Assembly: GCA_041685735.1 (NCBI GenBank)
Contig: JAWLFE010000005.1
Coordinates: 42,830-106,829 of the forward strand
DNA: 64,000 nt
From: CSSed11-175R1 sp041685735
GTDB lineage: Bacteria; Actinomycetota; Nitriliruptoria; Nitriliruptorales; Nitriliruptoraceae
Direction of reading: 5' to 3'
Made by a program: the position numbers and the translations under genes. Below, piece by piece: positions 26,144-36,800 of this stretch; the first letter of the stretch is position 1, and the number at the start of each line of letters is the position of its first letter. Below the pieces are notes generated by a model. That model ran no database searches, was not told the DNA's origin, and worked only from the letters and a program-made list of their open reading frames with translations.

Positions 26144-29100
26144 GAGGACGACCCCTGGCCGTCGGCGTCCACCACCTCGAGTCGGTCGCGACCGTTCCAC
26201 ACCCAGCGGTGCACGCCGATCGCGTCGATGCCTGGCCGCGTGGACAGCTGGTGGATCGCGATCGCGGGGACCGTCGGGTAGCAGGCCCACTCGCGTTCAC
26301 TGGTCATGGCGACGTCGAGGTCGAAGCGCACCAGCAGGTCCATGCACTTGGCCCGCATGTCACCGTCGATGCCGACGAAGGCCTCGTCGAGGGCGATCAG
26401 GCGGGGCGCGTGCTCATCGGCGCTGCGGTAATGGGCGGCGACCGCAGCGAACTGCGGGACGGTCAGGGCCAGCGCCTTCTCCCCGCCCGAGCCGGTGCCG
26501 TGGGTGCGGCGGGTCAGGCGGACCCAGGTGCCTTCCTGCTCACGCTCGACGGCGAACAGGTGCCAGCGACGGTAGTCGAGCGCCCGGGTGAGGTGTTCCT
26601 GCCAGGTCGCGGTGTCGTCATCGTCGCGGACCTCGCGGATGCGGGCCTGCAGGAAGGCGCCAAGCGCGCCACGGTCCTCGGCGGACCAGACGTGATCCGC
26701 GGCCAGCAACCGCCGGCGCGCGTCAGCCAACGCCTCGGGACCGTCGGGGCGAGGCTTCCAGCTGAAGCGCAGGCGCATACCCGTGCTGGTGGGTCGCGCC
26801 GCGAGTTCGGCGTTCATCGCGGCGACCATCGACTCACCGGCCCGGATCAGTTCGTGGAGCTGCGTGGCGACCTCACCCACGAGGTGGTTCTCGAGCACCT
26901 CACGTTCGCGTGCGTCCAGCAGGCTCTGACGGTGGGTGACCTCGTCGCCGAGCTGATCCTCGAGCTCCGGCATGGAGGCGGTACGTCCCTGGAACGAAGT
27001 GGCGACCACGAACAGGTCGTCGTCGAAGGTGCCGGTGGGCTGCAACGCGTGGGGCAGCAGGGCCTGTTCCAGGGTCGTGTAGTGGCCGTGGAGCCCGGCC
27101 TGGACACGCTCCCAGTCAGCCTCGTCAGCGGCCACATCGTCCAGCACGTCGTTGACCCGACGGGCGGTGCGCACCGCGGGGTCGGGGGCCCAGGGTTCAT
27201 CGCCATCGGGGGCGTCCGCGTCGACCTCGACACCAGCGACGACGAGGAATCCCCCGCGGACCAGGCGCCGGAAGTGTTCGACGGCGGTGACGCGGACCGC
27301 TTCCTGCTCGGCCAGCGTTCCAGTGAGCTGCTCCGCCTGGGTCGCCGCGCCGGTACGTGCGACGAGCTGTTGCTCCCGCTGGTCGCCCACCTCCTCGCCC
27401 TGGTCGGCGAGTCGGCGCTGACGTTGTCGCGCCTGCTCGACGCGGGCGATGATCTCTTCGGCGGTGCGGCCAACCGCTTCCTGGAGTGCATCACGTCGGG
27501 TCGCCGCGTCGGCGGCGGCGCTGTCAGCCGCCTTCGCCTGCACACGTCGTCGGTCACGTTCGGCCGCGGCGCGGTCACGCTCGACGGTGGTGCGGTCGAG
27601 CTGTCGGAGGCTGGCGGCGTGGACCGTCACGGCGGCCCACAGTTCGGTCAGGGTGTCGCGGTAGGTGGCGAGGTCGGCCAGCAGCCCCTGCGGATCGTCG
27701 GCCCGTTCGGGGACGCGGAGGTCCGCGGCCGCCTGTGCGCGGGCCGACTCCGCCGCCTGGAGCCGCGTATGGACCTCGGCGACCTCCCACTCGGCGTCCG
27801 CGACCCGTTCGCGTTGGTGGGCCACCTCGACCCCCGTGCGGGCGGACCCGTAGATGGCTTCGCGCAGAGCATCCTCACCCGGGGACGCGTCGTGCTCATC
27901 CCGCGCGGTGGCGAGCTGTTGCCCGATCCGGTGCCGTTCGACGCCAAGGGCACGATCGCGCTCGTCGAGTTCGGCGAGTTGTGCGTCCAGATCGGCGAGC
28001 CGGCGCTGGCGCGCCCGCTCGCGAGCGGCGTGCCCCAGGTGGGCGAGCTCGTCCTTGTGCCAGCGACCATGGAGGGGGCCGAGCCGCCAGCGACCGTCGG
28101 GGGCGACCCACACCTCCCCGTCCGCGGTGGCGCCGATACGCGCCAACAGTGCGACGACGTGCTCGGTGGACACCGCAGCGGCCGCGGCATCGTCCGGAGC
28201 GACCGCTGGCACCAGCACGGCGGTCAGACCCCCGTCGGCCCGCGTGGGCGTGTCCGATGTGACGAGCACCGTGTCGTCGGCGTCGACCAGCGCTCCATCC
28301 GGGGTCACCCACGCATCCAGGAGTCCGGCGGCCTCCAGCGCGGCTTCGTAGCCGACCGCGTCTGCCGTGTCCGCCGCGTCTGCCGTGTCCGCGTCTTCGA
28401 CCAGATCGACCAGTCGCCACAGGGGCGCGCCAGCACGACCGGTGCGAGTGTCCGGATCCCGGGTGTGGGGGGTGGGCGGCGGCAGCGCGACACCGGCGGC
28501 CACCTCGTCACGTTCGGCCGTCAGGATGGCCCGTTCGTCGCTGACCGCACGGACCTGCGCATCGAGGTCGGCGAGCTGCCGGGTGATCCGTTCGCGCACG
28601 TCGGTCAGTGCCCGGTCAGCGGCGGCGGTCACGGGCCCCGTGCCCTCGCCATCCCAGACCTCGACGGCGTCCGCGACGCTGTCGGGCTGGACGTCGGTGA
28701 GGATCGTCAGCGCGGTGGCCCAGCGGTGGTGGGCAGCGACCAGCGCTGCCCGCGCATCGGCCAGTGCAGCTGCGGCGGCCTCGGCCACGTCACGTGCGTG
28801 GTCGAGCTGGGTGGAGCGTTCATCGAGTCGGCTGCGCGCCGTCGCCAGCTCACCGGCCGTGTCCTGGACCTGCCGGTCCATGGCGATGACGTGCTCGGCG
28901 GCTCGGCGGGTGCTGGTGATGGACTCGCCCAGCTGCCGTCGCGCGGTTGCGACCGCGTGCTCGTCACGGGCATCGGGGAGCTGGATCGGTGTCGTGGTCC
29001 GCCGGTGGACGTCGGCCAGGCCGGCCGCTTCGGCGGAAACGCCCGCCGAGTCTGCGAGCGCGACCACGTCGGTGCGGGAGGCGCCCGCTCGACGGTCCGC

Positions 29101-30315
29101 CTGTTCGCGTTCCTGTGCCCAGCGGTCCGCGTCCTCGGCAGCTCGAGCGAGGTCGTCGGCGCGGGCCTCTGCGGCGTCGGCGAGCTCCATTGCGCGCGAC
29201 CGGGCGGCGTCAAGCTCGCGGACCGCCTCCATCTCCTCCGAGGACTCCAGCGTGCGGACCTGCACGCCGGCGGCCCGCTCGGCGGCGGCCAGTTCGTCGC
29301 GCTGCGCCTCGAGGCGTGCGACCTCGGCGTCGGCCTCGTCGCGGCGACGTTCGGCGTCACGGAGCTCGCCGCGCAGCCGCTCGTAGCGGGAGTTTGCCTT
29401 CGTGACCTTGGTCGCCCGTCGGCGGGCGGCGACCTGCCCGTACCCACGGTAGGTGGCCAGGAACCTCTCCGTCGCGTCGAGCGCAGCCTGGTAACCCTCG
29501 AGCTGGTCACGGTCGTCGTCGAGCGCGCGGAACGCGTCGGCGACGTCGGCGATCACGGCCGGCGGCAGCGGTGGCAGCGCCTCCGACAGCGCTTCGGACA
29601 GCAGCGACTCATCCAGCTGACGGGACAGCTGCGGGCGCCGCAGCTGCACCAGCAGATCGACCAGCGCCTCGTAGCGGTGCTCGCCGAGGGCGAACAGCTC
29701 GCGGTCGAGCACGCGGCGGTAGTCGGTCGCGGTGTCCAGCACCTGGCCGCGGTCACCGATCGCCTCGATGAGCCGGTCCCGGGTCAGCGCGTGACCGGCG
29801 TCAGCGATCAGGGACAGGTCCTGGCCCAGCCGCTGGTCGGTGACGAAGAACCAGCGGCGCGGAGCACCCTTGCCGGCGGTGGCGCGCATGCCGCAGCCGA
29901 TGGTGAGGTAGCGCTCCCCCACCACCTCGCCGTCACTGTTGCCGTTGTCGTCGGCATCGGTCGGGTCCTCGCGGCGGCCGAGCTCCAGCCAGGCATAGCC
30001 GAGCCGGTCGTCGTGCTTGCCCAGCAGCAGGTTCCACTCCATGCGCTTGGCGGTGTCGCCGTCGGGCTCGACGCGGTGGGGTTCCATCTGCCCGTCGAAG
30101 AGGAACGGCACGGTCAGGGCCAGGACTCGGGACTTGCCGGTGCCGTTGTTGCCTCGGAGCAGGAGCCGCCCGTCCTCGAAGGTGAAGACCTCGTCGTCGA
30201 AGCGGTAGAGGTTGACCAGGCCGAGCCGCAGGGGCTGCCAGCGGGTGCGTGCCGGCGCGGGTAGGCGCGGTCGCACCGGCGTGGCAGCGGTGGGAACGGG
30301 GAGGGTCTCGGTCAC
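26140..30315 (-). CDS. jetC: Wadjet type III JetC, SMC/SbcC-like ATPase (TIGR02680)
   Basis: This 1391-residue SMC-like ATPase starts at GTG 30315, overlapping the JetB stop by GTGA. Walker A is GNNGTGKSR (residues 55-63) in a MukB-like head (GLVNLYRFDDEVFTFEDGRL). Two long Arg/Glu/Ala-rich coiled coils flank a central hinge-like region around residues 580-700. The C-terminal head has signature GTGSGGEKALALT and Walker B RLIALDEAFVGIDGD. It is the DNA-loop-extruding motor of the complex. The length is normal for type III JetC, and no frameshift is seen across 4.2 kb. Two short Asp/Ala/Thr repeats (DTADAADTADA) lie in the hinge region. Confidence 0.93.
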   Translation of the reverse strand: MTETLPVPTAATPVRPRLPAPARTRWQPLRLGLVNLYRFDDEVFTFEDGRLLLRGNNGTGKSRVLALTVPFLFDGQMEPHRVEPDGDTAKRMEWNLLLGKHDDRLGYAWLELGRREDPTDADDNGNSDGEVVGERYLTIGCGMRATAGKGAPRRWFFVTDQRLGQDLSLIADAGHALTRDRLIEAIGDRGQVLDTATDYRRVLDRELFALGEHRYEALVDLLVQLRRPQLSRQLDESLLSEALSEALPPLPPAVIADVADAFRALDDDRDQLEGYQAALDATERFLATYRGYGQVAARRRATKVTKANSRYERLRGELRDAERRRDEADAEVARLEAQRDELAAAERAAGVQVRTLESSEEMEAVRELDAARSRAMELADAAEARADDLARAAEDADRWAQEREQADRRAGASRTDVVALADSAGVSAEAAGLADVHRRTTTPIQLPDARDEHAVATARRQLGESITSTRRAAEHVIAMDRQVQDTAGELATARSRLDERSTQLDHARDVAEAAAAALADARAALVAAHHRWATALTILTDVQPDSVADAVEVWDGEGTGPVTAAADRALTDVRERITRQLADLDAQVRAVSDERAILTAERDEVAAGVALPPPTPHTRDPDTRTGRAGAPLWRLVDLVEDADTADAADTADAVGYEAALEAAGLLDAWVTPDGALVDADDTVLVTSDTPTRADGGLTAVLVPAVAPDDAAAAAVSTEHVVALLARIGATADGEVWVAPDGRWRLGPLHGRWHKDELAHLGHAARERARQRRLADLDAQLAELDERDRALGVERHRIGQQLATARDEHDASPGEDALREAIYGSARTGVEVAHQRERVADAEWEVAEVHTRLQAAESARAQAAADLRVPERADDPQGLLADLATYRDTLTELWAAVTVHAASLRQLDRTTVERDRAAAERDRRRVQAKAADSAAADAATRRDALQEAVGRTAEEIIARVEQARQRQRRLADQGEEVGDQREQQLVARTGAATQAEQLTGTLAEQEAVRVTAVEHFRRLVRGGFLVVAGVEVDADAPDGDEPWAPDPAVRTARRVNDVLDDVAADEADWERVQAGLHGHYTTLEQALLPHALQPTGTFDDDLFVVATSFQGRTASMPELEDQLGDEVTHRQSLLDAREREVLENHLVGEVATQLHELIRAGESMVAAMNAELAARPTSTGMRLRFSWKPRPDGPEALADARRRLLAADHVWSAEDRGALGAFLQARIREVRDDDDTATWQEHLTRALDYRRWHLFAVEREQEGTWVRLTRRTHGTGSGGEKALALTVPQFAAVAAHYRSADEHAPRLIALDEAFVGIDGDMRAKCMDLLVRFDLDVAMTSEREWACYPTVPAIAIHQLSTRPGIDAIGVHRWVWNGRDRLEVVDADGQGSSS

Positions 30316-31556
30316 GGCGTGTCCTGGTCGAACAGGTGCAGGCTCGGCGGCACGGTGGGTTCGTCGAGGGCGTAGCGGGCGATCGGTGGGCGGGGGACGA
30401 CACCGGCGTCGGTCAGGACCACGAGGTCGAGCGCCGCCAGCCGACCGACGGCGTCCGCGGTCAGGGTCGGGGCGTTCGCCGGGTCGGAGGCGTCCTTGCG
30501 CCAGTGGGCAGCGTGCCGCGACGCGAGCGCGATCGTGTGCTGCTCCAGTTCCGCGACCGGTACCGGGTGGCCGGGCCGCTCCCGAAGCGCTGCAGCCAGG
30601 TGGTCGGCGAGCAGCAGGGCGAGGTGGCCGTCCGTGCCCTCCTCGGGCACGCGCAGGTCGGTGAGCTCGCCCCGCTCGTCGAGCAGCGCGATCCCTTCGG
30701 CGCGGACCTCGGGGATCAGCCCGGTGGCCTCGGTGATCGTGGCGAGGATGCGGGCACGTTGGGAGGTGAGGTAGGCGAGCTCGGCCTCGTCGAGTTCGTC
30801 GTACGCGAGGACGGCGTCGTCCAGCAGCCGGCGCGTGAGCCGTTGCCGGATGGCCCGGTTGCGCCCGTCCGGGGTGTCGGGAACCGGCTCCTCGGTGATC
30901 GCCGTGAGCTGGACGTTGAGGTGGTCCGCATCGACGGTGGTCGGGGGGCGACGGGTGGCCAGCACCGCGGCGAGCGCGGCGCGGTCCACGGCGTACAGCG
31001 CGTCGCCGGCACCGGTGACGTAGGCCGCCTCGTCACCGTCGACGCGGCGCAGCACCCGCAACGCGAGCAGGAGCCGGGCGACCGCGACCAGGTCACGACG
31101 CTCGTCGCGGGTCTGCAGGGTGAAGCGCACACCGGCGGCGGCCAGCTCCTCGTCCGCGGCGACGCTGCCGACGATCCGCTCCGCCAGCCGGCCCAGCGCG
31201 GTCTGGCGCTCCTCCGCCTCCAGGGCGGCCAGCGCGAGGCACAGCAGGACGTAACGACGCCGCGAGAAGGGCGGGTCGCCCGGCCGCGCCCGGGCACCGC
31301 GGGCCGTGTCGGTCAACCGGGCCGGGGTCTTGCGCAACCGGGCGTGGGAGCGGCTGACCTGCAGACTCCAACCCGCCTCACGCGACAGCCAGTCCCGCAG
31401 CGCCGTGGCATGGCGGCGCACGACCGGGAAGGCGTCGTCGGTGGCGGGCAGCAGCGGCCGCATCAGCATGGCACGCAGCGCCAGGCGGAACTCGTGACGC
31501 TCGGCGGCCTCCAGCTGCTCGCGGAGCTCCGAGACGGGCGCACCGGTGGCGGTCAT
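30312..31556 (-). CDS. jetB: Wadjet type III JetB (DUF2398, TIGR02678)
   Basis: This 414-residue protein starts at ATG 31556, overlapping the JetA stop by ATGA. The N-terminal region has AMLMRPLLPATDDAFPVVRR and REAGWSLQVSRSHARLRKTP; SRRRYVLLCLALAALEAEERQT and the wHTH-like C-terminus (HWRKDASDPANAPTLTADAV) match the DUF2398 family. It is the MukE/kite-like subunit expected to bridge JetA and the JetC heads. Gene order A-B-C-D, overlaps and sizes are all canonical for type III Wadjet. Confidence 0.88.
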   Translation of the reverse strand: MTATGAPVSELREQLEAAERHEFRLALRAMLMRPLLPATDDAFPVVRRHATALRDWLSREAGWSLQVSRSHARLRKTPARLTDTARGARARPGDPPFSRRRYVLLCLALAALEAEERQTALGRLAERIVGSVAADEELAAAGVRFTLQTRDERRDLVAVARLLLALRVLRRVDGDEAAYVTGAGDALYAVDRAALAAVLATRRPPTTVDADHLNVQLTAITEEPVPDTPDGRNRAIRQRLTRRLLDDAVLAYDELDEAELAYLTSQRARILATITEATGLIPEVRAEGIALLDERGELTDLRVPEEGTDGHLALLLADHLAAALRERPGHPVPVAELEQHTIALASRHAAHWRKDASDPANAPTLTADAVGRLAALDLVVLTDAGVVPRPPIARYALDEPTVPPSLHLFDQDTP

Positions 31557-33067
31557 GAGACCGCCCGCACGCTGGACGACTCGCGGATCTCCACCCAGTG
31601 GTCGGGGCCGGACAGCACGCCGGTCTCGGTCCGTACCTCGGCCCAGGCGCCGTCACCGGTCGGTTCGAGCGCAACCTCGAGGGACCCGTCGGCGCTGGTC
31701 GCGATCGCCAGACCGCGCCGGTCGACGGCCTCGGCCAGCGCCGCACCCAGCAGGTCGAGGAACAACTCGAAGGCAACCGCATCGAGGGAGCTGAGCTCAC
31801 CCAGACGCACGGGTCCGTCGGTGCACAGCTGACGGCGAGCGGCAGCGGTCTGGGCGGCTTCCTCGGCGGCCAGTCGGGCGAGCAGCTGCTTGTCGTGGGT
31901 GCGGTCGATGACGTCGTTGACCCGTCCGCGGCGGGTGGTGCGGCCGGTCCGGCGCAGCCGTGGGCTGATGCGCACCGGTGGGGCGTCGAGCCAGCTGGTC
32001 GCGGCCGGAACGGGCGACTGGTCGCGCTCGGCCAGCGTGTCCTGATCGACGGTGAGGTGGCGGGCCGGGGCGAGCGCGAAGGCAGCCCGCCACAGCCGGT
32101 GGGCGTCCGCATCGGAGTCGCATGCGGCGAACCAACGGGCCAGGGTGCGCAGGTCGCCGGCGCGGTCCGAGCGTGACAGGCGACGCTCGTTGACCTCCGC
32201 GATGGCCTGCAGCAACGCGGGGATCGCGGCGCGGGCCCGGGCGCGCAGCAGCTCGGCCTGGGCGGGGCGCTCGCCGTCGGGCAGGAACCAGCTGACCAGA
32301 CCGCTCCAGCGGGCCTGCCAGCTCTCACGGGCCGTGGCGCGATCGTCCTCGCCGGGGTTCAGGGCGTCCGCCAGCTCCCGGTCGGCAGCGATGTCCAGCA
32401 GCCGCTCGATGCCCGGTCCCTCGAGGTCACGCAGCAGTGCGGCGATGTGGGCCTGGGCGATCACCAACTCGCCGATGAACCGCTCGAGGTAGTCGAGCAG
32501 AGCGTCCTTGTACGCCAGCAGGGCGTCGAGGTCGATGGCGTGCAGGTCCACGGTCCGTTGCAGGCTGGCGACGAAGGTCTGTGCGCGGTCGGTGAGCTCG
32601 TCGAAGCGGTCCCACAGCGACCGCAGGGTGAGGTGGACCTTGCCGACATCAGGGTCGCCACCGAGGTGATCGCGCAGCTCATGCAGCAGGTCCCGGATGT
32701 CACCCAGCGCCGCGGTCTGCAGCTCACCAGACCGTCGCAGGCCCTGCTCGAAGACGTCCAGCGCACGCTCGGCGGCCTCGCCCGCCGTCGTCAGGCGGTA
32801 CAGGAAACGGGCGCGGTAGAACTCTTCGACCGTGGCCACCTCAGCCGTGTCCGGATCGGCGGAGAGGTTCCCCCACGTCACCAGCTGGCGGAGCGCGGCC
32901 TCGACCTCCTCGTTGCCCATGCGGCTTGGAAGGGCCGCCACGACATCGCTCGGCCGCAGGTGCAGCACGAAGCGCGCCTTCGCGTCGGCGAAGACGGTGA
33001 GCACCTCGCGGTAGAGGTGACGCTTGTCCGCGGCGAGGTGGGCGAACGTGCCGTAGTCGGTCTGCAC
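31553..33067 (-). CDS. jetA: Wadjet type III JetA, kleisin-like (DUF2397, TIGR02677)
   Basis: This 504-residue protein starts at GTG 33067, five bases after GGAG; an upstream in-frame extension to 33298 has no family features. DYGTFAHLAADKRHLYREVL, RFVLHLRPSDVVAALP and GNLSADPDTAEVATVEEFYR match the DUF2397 N-terminal winged-helix region, followed by long alpha-helical segments (LLAYKDALLDYLERFIGELV) and a C-terminal winged-helix (PVRLGELSSLDAVAFELFLD). It is the first gene of the operon and the kleisin-like subunit of the SMC complex. The promoter must lie in 33068-33300; none was clearly recognised. Confidence 0.88.
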   Translation of the reverse strand: MQTDYGTFAHLAADKRHLYREVLTVFADAKARFVLHLRPSDVVAALPSRMGNEEVEAALRQLVTWGNLSADPDTAEVATVEEFYRARFLYRLTTAGEAAERALDVFEQGLRRSGELQTAALGDIRDLLHELRDHLGGDPDVGKVHLTLRSLWDRFDELTDRAQTFVASLQRTVDLHAIDLDALLAYKDALLDYLERFIGELVIAQAHIAALLRDLEGPGIERLLDIAADRELADALNPGEDDRATARESWQARWSGLVSWFLPDGERPAQAELLRARARAAIPALLQAIAEVNERRLSRSDRAGDLRTLARWFAACDSDADAHRLWRAAFALAPARHLTVDQDTLAERDQSPVPAATSWLDAPPVRISPRLRRTGRTTRRGRVNDVIDRTHDKQLLARLAAEEAAQTAAARRQLCTDGPVRLGELSSLDAVAFELFLDLLGAALAEAVDRRGLAIATSADGSLEVALEPTGDGAWAEVRTETGVLSGPDHWVEIRESSSVRAVS

Positions 33068-33819
33068 CGGTCTCCATCTGCTCCATCGAGCCTTGGGAGA
33101 TGCTCTTGCTCGGAGGCTAGTGAGCCTGTGTGACGTCGCTGCGGCAGCATCGCCGCCCTGCACCCCTCCTGGGGCCCGATCGACGCGATCGTTCACGAGC
33201 TCAGCCACGTCCTCCTCGGGACCACTTCGGTCGGCTGTCGCGGGGTGATGCCATGGTGCTGTCGATCGGCCCCGACCCCGGAGTACGCGGATGGCCACCG
33301 CGACACCTGCCCTCGATCGACTGCGACCTCAGGAACGGGTCCGGACACCGTTGCAGAGCATGCGGCGTGGCTGGTTCGCCAAGCCCACGAAGCCGGGATC
33401 GAACTCGAACCTGAGGAGGTCGAGGACCGCTGTGAAGACTGGATCCTGCTCCCCGACGGTCTGCGATACACCTGACCTCGGTCACCCGCGGAGCTCGCCG
33501 CAAGGTGTGTCGCGGGGGTCGGCGTGCCGGCGTCGGCGATCTGTCGCGCCCAACTGTTGTCATCCGCACCTCACAGGTAACACATGGAGGGCACGTCGTG
33601 GCAGAGGGCACCTTCACGTTCCGCCAGGATTCCTCCACGGTGATCTCGGCCATCAGCGACGAGCCCTCCCCAGCGGACGAACGACCTCCCGCATCGTAGG
33701 GGCGAGAGAACAGAAGCCTGGTCGCACTCGGTGAGGGCGGTCCATAGCGGCTCGTAGATGTGGTCCCGGCGATCCGGCCGCCAGGTGGCACGGTGGGGCG
33801 GCCGTCGAACCCGCGCTGC
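33068..33819. other. Gene-poor stretch with coding-like fragments
   Basis: This 750-bp region lies between JetA and the SARP regulator. A plus-strand fragment at about 33345-33475 reads like real protein (AEHAAWLVRQAHEAGIELEP, ending DWILLPDGLRYT) but lacks a plausible start. A second short frame, 33598-33699, has its own ribosome site. The rest shows no supported gene or RNA. Confidence 0.5.
33598..33699 (+). CDS. Possible 33-residue small protein
   Basis: GTG 33598 is preceded by GGAGGG at ideal six-base spacing. It encodes AEGTFTFRQDSSTVISAISD followed by an acidic, Pro-rich tail ending at TAG 33699. It is too short for the usual gene callers, no family is recognised, and a chance frame cannot be excluded. 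Confidence 0.3.
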   Translation: MAEGTFTFRQDSSTVISAISDEPSPADERPPAS

Positions 33820-36800
33820 TCACGGCCGTGCTTCGCGCGCGGTGGCGGCCTCGTCGATGGCGTGGCGTGCGAACGCCACGGCGTCATGGTCCGTCATCGC
33901 ACGGCCCTGCGTGTAGGTGGACGTGAACGCGGCTGCTCCGAGCCGGCCGGTGAGGTCCTCGGCCAGCTCGGCGAGTCGCTCGGCGTCGTCACCGTAGGGT
34001 GGTGGGGCATTGTCGGCCTCACGGACCGCGCCCAGCAGGGTGGTCGCATCCTCGTCGTGACCGAGCCGGGCCAGCACGCTGACGAGCGCGCGCAGCCCGG
34101 TCCACAGGTGTGTCCAGTCGCGGCCCTCGTAGAGCCGGTCGATGATGCCGGTGAACGACCCCAAGGCCGTGTGCGGGTCACCGTGTCGGGCGTGCAGGGA
34201 CCCGAGCGACACGTCGACGACGCCGAGTACGACCCGGTTGTCGACCGCTGCGGCCAGTTCTGCGGCGTGCTGCAGCGGGGACAGGGCGTCCTCCGGGGCG
34301 AGCTCGAGCAGCGCTTCGCCCCGGGTGTAGTGGCACAGGGCGCGCATGGATGGGTTGCCGGCGCGGTCGGCGGCTGCCTGGACGGGGTCCATCCAGGCGA
34401 GTGCGTCGGCGGCACGGCCGGCATACGTCAGGGCGAGCCCCGGCACATAGTGCGGGACGAGTTCGACCGGATCGTCGGTCACCGCACGTGCTCGTGCAGC
34501 GATCTCGAGGCAGCTGTCCAGTTCGCCGCTCCACATCGCGACGTGCACCTGTACCTCGTAGGGGACGAGTGCTCTCGGGTCGTCAGCGTCGGGCAGGCTG
34601 TCGAGCCCGTCGCGCGCCCGATCGGCAGCCTGATCGAGGTCGCCGCGCAGCCCCGCTGCCCAACCTGCCATCCCAGCGACCGTGGGGTAGCGCTCGTGCA
34701 CCCGCGCGCCGGCCAGCGCGGCGGCCTCCCCCGCCCAGCCAAGCACCTCGGCGCGCAGGCGCCACAACGCGTAGCGGAACAGGTTCGCGGACAGCCGCAG
34801 GGCCAGGTCGACCTCGCCGTGACGGATGCACCAGCGGTGCGCTGCGCGCAGGTTCTCTAGGGCACGGTCGAGGCGCGCGACGCCGAGTGCCTCGTCCCGG
34901 CCGCGGATCTGTCGGGCGGCGTCCTCGACCAACGCCACGTAGTAGGCGGCGTGTCGTCGGCGGGTGGCCGCCTCCTCGCCCCTGTCGCGAAGCCGCTCGC
35001 GACCGAAGGTCCGTAGGGTCTCCAGCAACGTGTAGCGGGCAACCCCGCCACCCGGCTCCAGTGTGACGAGGCTGTGGTCGACCAGTCCACTCAACAGGTC
35101 GAGCACCTCATCGGCGGCGATCCCGTCGCCCACGACGACCGCCTCAGCGGCCTCGAGGGTGAACGGCCCCGCGAAGACCGACAGTCGGGCGAACATCCGC
35201 TGCTCCACCGAGCCGAGCAGGTCGTAGGACCAGGCCAGCGTGGCCCGCAGCGCGCGATGCCGGTCGGTGTCGCGCTGCCGGTCGGTGAGCAGGTCGAGGC
35301 GGTCGCCGAGTCGCTGGGCGAGGTCCACCGGATTGAGGGCCCGCAACCGGCTGGCCGCGAGTTCGATCGCCAGCGGCAGCCCGTCGAGGCGCCGGCAGAT
35401 CTCCACCATCGCGGCACGGTCCGGCGCGGCGGTGACGTCGAGGTCGGGTCGCATGGCTCGCCCACGTTCGACGAACAGCTCGAGCGCTGATCCGTCGTGA
35501 CCGGACGTGCCGTCAGGGACGTGCAGTGGGCGGAGAGGATGGAGGTGCTCTGGCCCGATGCCCAACGGGCGGCGGCTGGTGGTCAGCACCGACACGGACG
35601 GACACCGACGGGCGATCCGCCGTACGAGCGGGGCGACCTGGTCGAGGACGTGCTCGCAGTTGTCGAGCACGAGCAGGGCGTGGCGGTCGGTCAACGACGA
35701 GGCGACCGCGTCGGCAGTGGTGGTGTCATCGCCGGGTCGGATCCCCAAGGTGGTCGCGACCGCCTCGGCCACGTCGGCCGGGTCCTCGACCGGGGCGAGT
35801 TCGCACCACCACACGCCGTCGGGATGGTGGGGGGCGCGTCGGTGGGCGAGCTCCAGCGCGAGCCGTGATTTGCCCACGCCGCCCGGGCCGACGAGAGAGA
35901 CGACCGGGGCGCCGGCCAGCGTCTGCTCGAGCATGGCGAGGTCGTCGTCACGGCCGATCAGGCCACCGGCGGCCACCGGGAGGTTGCGCAGGTGCCGATC
36001 CGTGGCCTCGCGGGTTCCGGACCGCGGATCGGGGCCGCGTGCGCCGGGCGCCGCGGTCGCGGGCGCCACGGTCGCGGGCGCCGTGGGGGGATCGAGCGAC
36101 GACGCCTGCTGGAGGATGTCGCGCTGCAGGTTCTGGAGGGATGCGGGGACCTCGAGCCCGAGTTCTGCGTCGAGGTGTCGTCGCAGGTCCTCGTAGGTGG
36201 CCAGTGCGTCGGCCTGGCGTCCGCAGCGGTACAGAGCGACCATGAGCTGGCCGCGGGCGCGGTCGCGGAGAGGATCCGCGGCGACGCGGGCCTCGAGCTC
36301 CCCGACGACCTCGGCATGGCGGCCCAGCGACAGCAACAGCTCGAAGCGCTCCTCGACCGCCAGGCGACGAGCCTCCTCCAGGCGCAGCGCCTCTGCGCGG
36401 GCGAACTCCTCGTCGGCGAACTCCGCGAACGCCGGCCCGCGCCACAACGCCAGCGCCTCATCGACGCGGTTGAGTCGCTCGTGCGGGTCGCTGCGGTCGT
36501 CGCGGGCCTGGGCGAGCAACTGCTCGAACCGGCGTGCGTCGATCTGCTCATCTGCCACGTCCAGGACGTAGCCGGGCGGGCGGGTGACAAGCCGTGCGTG
36601 GTCATCGCCGAGGCAGGACCGCAACCGGTAGACGTAGGTGCGCAGGCTCGCCAGCGCGGTGGCTGGCGGGGTGTCGCGCCACAGGGCGGCGATGAGCCGG
36701 TCCGTGGACACCACCCGGCCGGCGTCGACGGTCAGCGCGACCAGCAGCCGCCGTTGCTTCGCGCTGCCGAGGTCGACGACCGCACCATCGACCGTGACAT

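Noticed and set aside
26209..30264. 1351-codon plus-strand open frame opposite jetC
   Set aside because: It mirrors the JetC coding frame and shows no domain, start site or membrane pattern, as expected of antisense frames at about 70% GC.
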